Part shown: in pieces, positions 53,937 through 55,203 of the stretch
How the letters are laid out: every line of letters begins with the position of its first letter
Position numbering within the stretch: position 1 is the first letter of the stretch
DNA from: Gammaproteobacteria bacterium
Lineage (GTDB): Bacteria > Pseudomonadota > Gammaproteobacteria > Steroidobacterales > Steroidobacteraceae
Direction: 5' to 3'
Assembly (NCBI GenBank): GCA_003134045.1
Contig: PLAH01000192.1
Location: forward strand, 897 to 56,099
Length of the DNA: 55,203 bases
Translations under genes and position numbers: made by a program
Notes under the pieces: model-generated
Databases searched by the model: none
The model's input: the letters and a program-made list of their open reading frames with translations, nothing else
What the model was told of the DNA's origin: nothing

Positions 53937-53949
53937 TCCTTCGCTTCGG

Positions 53950-54708
53950 CTATGTATTTTCCAAGGTAAGGTAGACGCCAATCGACACCTGGCATCGTCT
54001 GGTGTGGCCATTCGATTTCGCCTCACGCGGCAGTTCGTTGCGCGACAACCAGTTGTCCATGGAGTCCAAGAAATTCTGGCTGTGCCTTTTCACCCTGACC
54101 TTCAGTGCCGGAATCTGCCTGCTGTCAAAATCGCGATTCCATACGAGCCGGTGAAACAGCTGGTCGGAGTTGGACGGCTCACTGTCGAGATTGTGGCGCA
54201 GTGTCCGAATGAAGCCGTCGAGTGCAACGAGAGTGTGTTCGATTGCCAGACGCTTATCCTGGTAGATGGGGAAGGAGCGGCGTTTGACGTGGACAAAGTT
54301 GCTCTCATCGATACAGACCGCGCCGAGTCTCTCGAGCTCGGAGAGCAGGAAAATTTCATCTATTTTTGGGATCGCACGTTGCGCCAGACTTCGGAAGGAT
54401 GGACGTGAGCCCCGCAATTTGATCGGCGATGGATTTCCGGCGCTGTCGAGATAGGCGGGATCTTGGTGCCACGAGGTGAGCATCTCGCCAATGGCGGACA
54501 CGTAGGGGTAGAGGGTACGGGACGGAGATTGGAACTTGCTCGAGCGACCGGTACGCCACTTGGCTTGCGTGACATCGATGCCTAGCTGATCGTAAAGTTT
54601 TAGCAGGTTATTGACGACGTTCTGAGCCGTGACCCTACGGCGTTTGCTTTCTTTGAGCTTGGCGGCGGTTCGCCGAGCAGATGCGGTTTTGGTTCGAGTC
54701 TTTTGCAC
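53950..54708 (-). CDS. DUF6502-like protein
   Basis: A 252-aa protein with a very basic, disordered N-terminus (KTRTKTASARRTAAKLKESK). The middle matches the neighbour: MLTSWHQDPAYLDSAGN...IKLRGSRPSFRSLAQRAIP...LSELERLGAV corresponds to ILAAWREDPKFTDAHGQ...LKLYGRGITFEALAKKYG...LDELVRGGAV. The HTH segment of the neighbour is not obvious here, so this may be a diverged or partly degenerate paralogue. The two genes point toward each other. Function is unknown. Confidence 0.75.
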   Translation of the reverse strand: MQKTRTKTASARRTAAKLKESKRRRVTAQNVVNNLLKLYDQLGIDVTQAKWRTGRSSKFQSPSRTLYPYVSAIGEMLTSWHQDPAYLDSAGNPSPIKLRGSRPSFRSLAQRAIPKIDEIFLLSELERLGAVCIDESNFVHVKRRSFPIYQDKRLAIEHTLVALDGFIRTLRHNLDSEPSNSDQLFHRLVWNRDFDSRQIPALKVRVKRHSQNFLDSMDNWLSRNELPREAKSNGHTRRCQVSIGVYLTLENT

Positions 54709-54916
54709 AGCAGTTTTACATCCTTATAAAAGCCACTTTATCTGCGACGTAAGTCATTGGTCGTAATGGGTCGGGTTATCCTCCTTTCTTGATTTCACAT
54801 ATTCTCGCGGGGTGGCCGCAGGCTTCCTGCGCTTCAAAACTAAGGTCCAAGCTGAAATTTTGCAACCGATGCGTTGCGCCGTCTTGGACGTAGACGCTCG
54901 GGCGATGACGAAGCGG

Positions 54917-54944
54917 CAGGTCTCGTGGGGAAGCACGAGACCTG
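54917..54944. other. Perfect hairpin 1
   Basis: CAGGTCTCGTG and CACGAGACCTG form a perfect 11-bp stem around a 6-nt loop. No T-run follows on either strand. Confidence 0.8.
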
Positions 54945-54957
54945 CAGGATAAAGTCG

Positions 54958-54985
54958 TTGTGCTGGGCGATGCCGCCCAGCACAA
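54958..54985. other. Perfect hairpin 2
   Basis: TTGTGCTGGGC and GCCCAGCACAA form a perfect 11-bp stem around GATGCC. It lies 13 bp from hairpin 1 and 56 bp after the stop of the repeat-protein gene on the minus strand, and may protect or terminate its mRNA. Confidence 0.8.
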
Positions 54986-55040
54986 GCTAAATGCTGAGAT
55001 TCTGCACGGCCGGAGGGGAGGAGGGACCAGCCAGGAACCG

Positions 55041-55203
55041 TCAGTCGGTGCCGTGCTGGCCCAGCGCCTTCGTGGAGACCAACGTGTCAGTGCCGTGTTG
55101 CCCCGCGGTGACGACGGTGTCGGTGCCATGCTGACCGGCGGCGCCGATCGTGGCAGTGCCGTGCTGACCGGCGGTGACGATCGTGTCGGTTCCGTGCTGA
55201 CCC
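55041..55203 (-). CDS. C-terminal end of a repeat protein (GQHGTDT units), partial
   Basis: The minus-strand frame is open from the right edge to TGA 55043-55041 and encodes 53 residues made of 11-residue units: GQHGTDTIVTA, GQHGTATIGAA, GQHGTDTVVTA, then GQHGTDTLVSTKAL and a final GQHGTD. The 33-bp DNA units differ mostly at third codon positions, which supports selection on protein. The regular Gly-His-Thr-Asp pattern with alternating hydrophobic residues suggests a beta-solenoid or surface fibre. I do not recognise a family. The bulk of the gene lies outside the window. Confidence 0.72.
   Translation of the reverse strand, partial: GQHGTDTIVTAGQHGTATIGAAGQHGTDTVVTAGQHGTDTLVSTKALGQHGTD

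Larger units (their letters stand above)
54709..55040. other. Intergenic region with tandem perfect hairpins
   Basis: No gene seen. It contains two perfect 11-bp hairpins, at 54917-54944 and 54958-54985, described separately. The part next to the DUF6502-like gene is AT-richer and probably holds its promoter. Confidence 0.45.

Noticed and set aside
54776-55129. Minus-strand frame of about 117 codons at the right edge
   Set aside because: It is out of phase with the in-frame repeat protein and reads through both hairpins; Ser/Arg/Pro-rich shadow.

Overview
The window is GC-rich DNA, gene-dense on both strands, from a Gram-negative bacterium. It encodes TonB-dependent uptake, Sec and Tat secretion signals, a VPxPA-type C-terminal sorting signal, CPA2 and MFS transporters, and no SusD. 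This fits a polymer-degrading gammaproteobacterium of the Xanthomonadales/Steroidobacter type, but the assignment rests on gene content only.

Layout. 1-5209 (minus) is a MoxR operon: MoxR ATPase, DUF58, DUF4381, VWA protein (BatA-like) and a VWA-TPR protein (BatB-like) cut by the window start. 5210-5920 is a recombination scar with the head of a secreted protein gene and an antisense remnant of an amidase. 5900-32750 is a large xylan/xylose utilisation locus: GH43, GH1, a cation/proton antiporter, a SASA-type esterase, aldose epimerase, a LacI-family regulator, GH3, xylose isomerase, xylulokinase, a sugar/H+ symporter, a TonB-dependent receptor, then a flavin-dependent halogenase-SapC-cupin-serine hydrolase cassette, and GH9. 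Eight copies of a 14-bp palindrome close to TGGTAGCGCTACCA lie in the promoter regions of nearly every transcription unit here and mark one LacI-type regulon. The expected flow is: outer-membrane import of oligosaccharides, deacetylation and hydrolysis in the periplasm, symport of xylose, then isomerisation and phosphorylation to xylulose-5-phosphate.

32912-39000 holds a histidine ammonia-lyase-like protein that lacks the MIO Ser, a YbiT-type ABC-F ATPase, MarC, a zeta-class GST (maleylacetoacetate isomerase) and an MGDG-synthase-like glycosyltransferase. 39095-44435 holds a gene remnant, a VPxPA sorting-signal protein, a secreted phosphoesterase, a di-haem cytochrome c peroxidase and an unknown exported protein. 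44508-48532 holds an EAL-CBS-GGDEF protein, a class II aldolase and an MFS transporter. 48542-52461 (minus) is the Anbu proteasome-homologue operon (CP-ATP-grasp, alpha-E, transglutaminase, Anbu). 53028-54708 is a convergent pair of DUF6502-like proteins. The right edge carries two perfect hairpins and the C-terminal end of a protein made of 11-residue GQHGTDT-type repeats.

No rRNA, tRNA or CRISPR array was seen. Short dispersed repeats with a GGTGCCGAG end occur at several gene boundaries and may be remnants of insertion-sequence ends. All coordinates and motifs were read by eye; family names are recalled, not searched.
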